Shown in pieces: positions 13,688 to 14,403 of a DNA stretch of 14,403 nucleotides. This DNA is from JBKJZO01 sp046715235. GTDB taxonomy: Bacteria; Actinomycetota; Actinomycetes; BP-191. The stretch is from NCBI GenBank assembly GCA_046715235.1, contig JBKJZO010000053.1, positions 1 to 14,403 on the forward strand, written 5' to 3'. The notes below the pieces were generated by a model. That model saw only the letters and a program-made list of their open reading frames with translations, searched no databases and had not been told where the DNA came from. Numbering within the stretch: the stretch's first letter is position 1; each line of letters opens with the position of its first letter. The position numbers and the translations under genes are program-made.

Positions 13688-14403
13688 TCAGCGCCAGACC
13701 TGCGGGTCGGGGAGCAACTCGTTCATCGCCCCTGAGCGAAAACCCGCAGGGTCGACGTACGCCGACGCGAAGCCGGCCTCGTGCGCGGCGGCGAGTACGC
13801 CGTCACATGCGGACACAGCCGCGACCAGCTCGCGGTCGACCTCGATCCGCGCCTGCTCGCCGAGGTCGCGAACGCGCAGGTTGCAGACCGGCACGTGCGC
13901 GCGCGCCAGCACCGCGCGCAGCTGTTCCTCGGCTCGCTCGATGCGCGCCAGGCGGCGCGGCGTCACCTCGACACCGAACGCCACGCGGCTCGACAGGCAC
14001 GCGGCGGCCGGCTTGTCAGCGGTGGACAGCCCCCAGTCACGCGATGCCTGACGCACCTGCGCCTTGGTGAGTCCGGCGTCGAGCAGCGGAGTGATCGCGC
14101 GTCGCTCAGCCGCGGCGCGCATGCCGGGACGGAACCCGGCGACGGCGTCGTCGGCGTTGGTCCCGGTCGCGACGTGCTCGATGCCGACTCGGTCGGCGAG
14201 CGGACGCAACGTGTCCATCAGCTCGGCCTTGCAGAAGTAGCACCGGTCCCCGCCGTTCGCGCGATAGCCGGGCCGGCTCATCTCGTCGGTCGCCGGCGTC
14301 TCGTGCCGGACGCCGAGCGCCGCGGCGAACGCCGCCGCCGACCGCAGCTCGATCGCGGGCAGGGACGGCGAGACCGCCGTCGCGGCGACGACCCGCTCCG
14401 GGC
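13688..14403 (-). CDS. larE: LarE-type sacrificial sulfur transferase, N-terminus cut by window edge
   Basis: LarE adenylates a carboxyl group of the nickel-pincer cofactor precursor and donates sulfur from a cysteine, in maturation of lactate racemase-type enzymes. The frame is open to the window edge: upstream of the ATG at 14281 it continues with VVAATAVSPSLPAIELRSAAAF, matching the family, so that ATG is internal. Signatures are NGGDRCYFCKAELMD, GTNADD...FRPGMRAA, and PAAACLSSRVAFG, whose Cys matches the sacrificial cysteine region (CLASR in Lactiplantibacillus). Another Cys precedes NLRVRDLG. The N-terminal PP-loop (SGGxDS) must lie beyond the edge. Other lar genes are not visible. NIL protein follows 1 nt after the stop. 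It could instead serve a related sulfur insertion; LarE homologues occur without larB/C. Confidence 0.9.
   Translation of the reverse strand, partial: PERVVAATAVSPSLPAIELRSAAAFAAALGVRHETPATDEMSRPGYRANGGDRCYFCKAELMDTLRPLADRVGIEHVATGTNADDAVAGFRPGMRAAAERRAITPLLDAGLTKAQVRQASRDWGLSTADKPAAACLSSRVAFGVEVTPRRLARIERAEEQLRAVLARAHVPVCNLRVRDLGEQARIEVDRELVAAVSACDGVLAAAHEAGFASAYVDPAGFRSGAMNELLPDPQVWR

Overview
The window is high-GC DNA with dense GTG/ATG-started genes and short overlaps, typical of an actinomycete. The best taxonomic clues are the gene neighbourhood (DUF3027, MFS, DUF2771 lipoprotein, mqnB, mqnD, cold-shock protein), which I recall as conserved around the futalosine menaquinone genes of Streptomyces-like actinobacteria, and the DUF3352 membrane proteins. 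I cannot name a genus. The first ~60 bases are abnormally C-rich, and the last gene runs off the right edge, so both ends may be contig ends.

Layout. (1) 1-789: a C-rich low-complexity start, then a secreted or membrane-anchored orphan protein (163-789, +). (2) 790-1119: a convergent intergenic region holding two direct copies of a ~75-bp repeat with imperfect terminal inverted repeats, REP/MITE-like. (3) 1120-5562 (-): a three-gene unit, transcribed DUF3027 zinc-ribbon protein, then a 163-aa protein possibly related to DUF695, then a 1040-aa GHKL ATPase of the sacsin/Hsp90-like type. (4) 5658-8844 (+): MFS transporter, DUF2771 lipoprotein, futalosine hydrolase (mqnB) and 1,4-dihydroxy-6-naphthoate synthase (mqnD). 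The last two are overlapping and carry out consecutive or near-consecutive steps of the futalosine route to menaquinone. (5) 8856-9242 (-): a cold-shock-domain protein with a C-terminal extension, convergent with mqnD. (6) 9450-13450 (+): two tandem, paralogous single-pass membrane proteins of the DUF3352 type and a small two-helix membrane protein coupled to the second by a TGATG junction. (7) 13456-14403 (-): a NIL-domain protein downstream of a LarE sulfur transferase whose N-terminus lies outside the window.

Most genes are conserved housekeeping or conserved-unknown actinobacterial genes. The parts least explained by known families are the repeat pair at 812-1075, the QTYA..YP repeats in the N-terminus of the first DUF3352 protein, the six-cysteine insertion in the second, the overlapping alternative hairpins before the first, and the LarE-NIL pairing. 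I found no tRNA, rRNA, CRISPR array, insertion sequence, transposase or phage gene.
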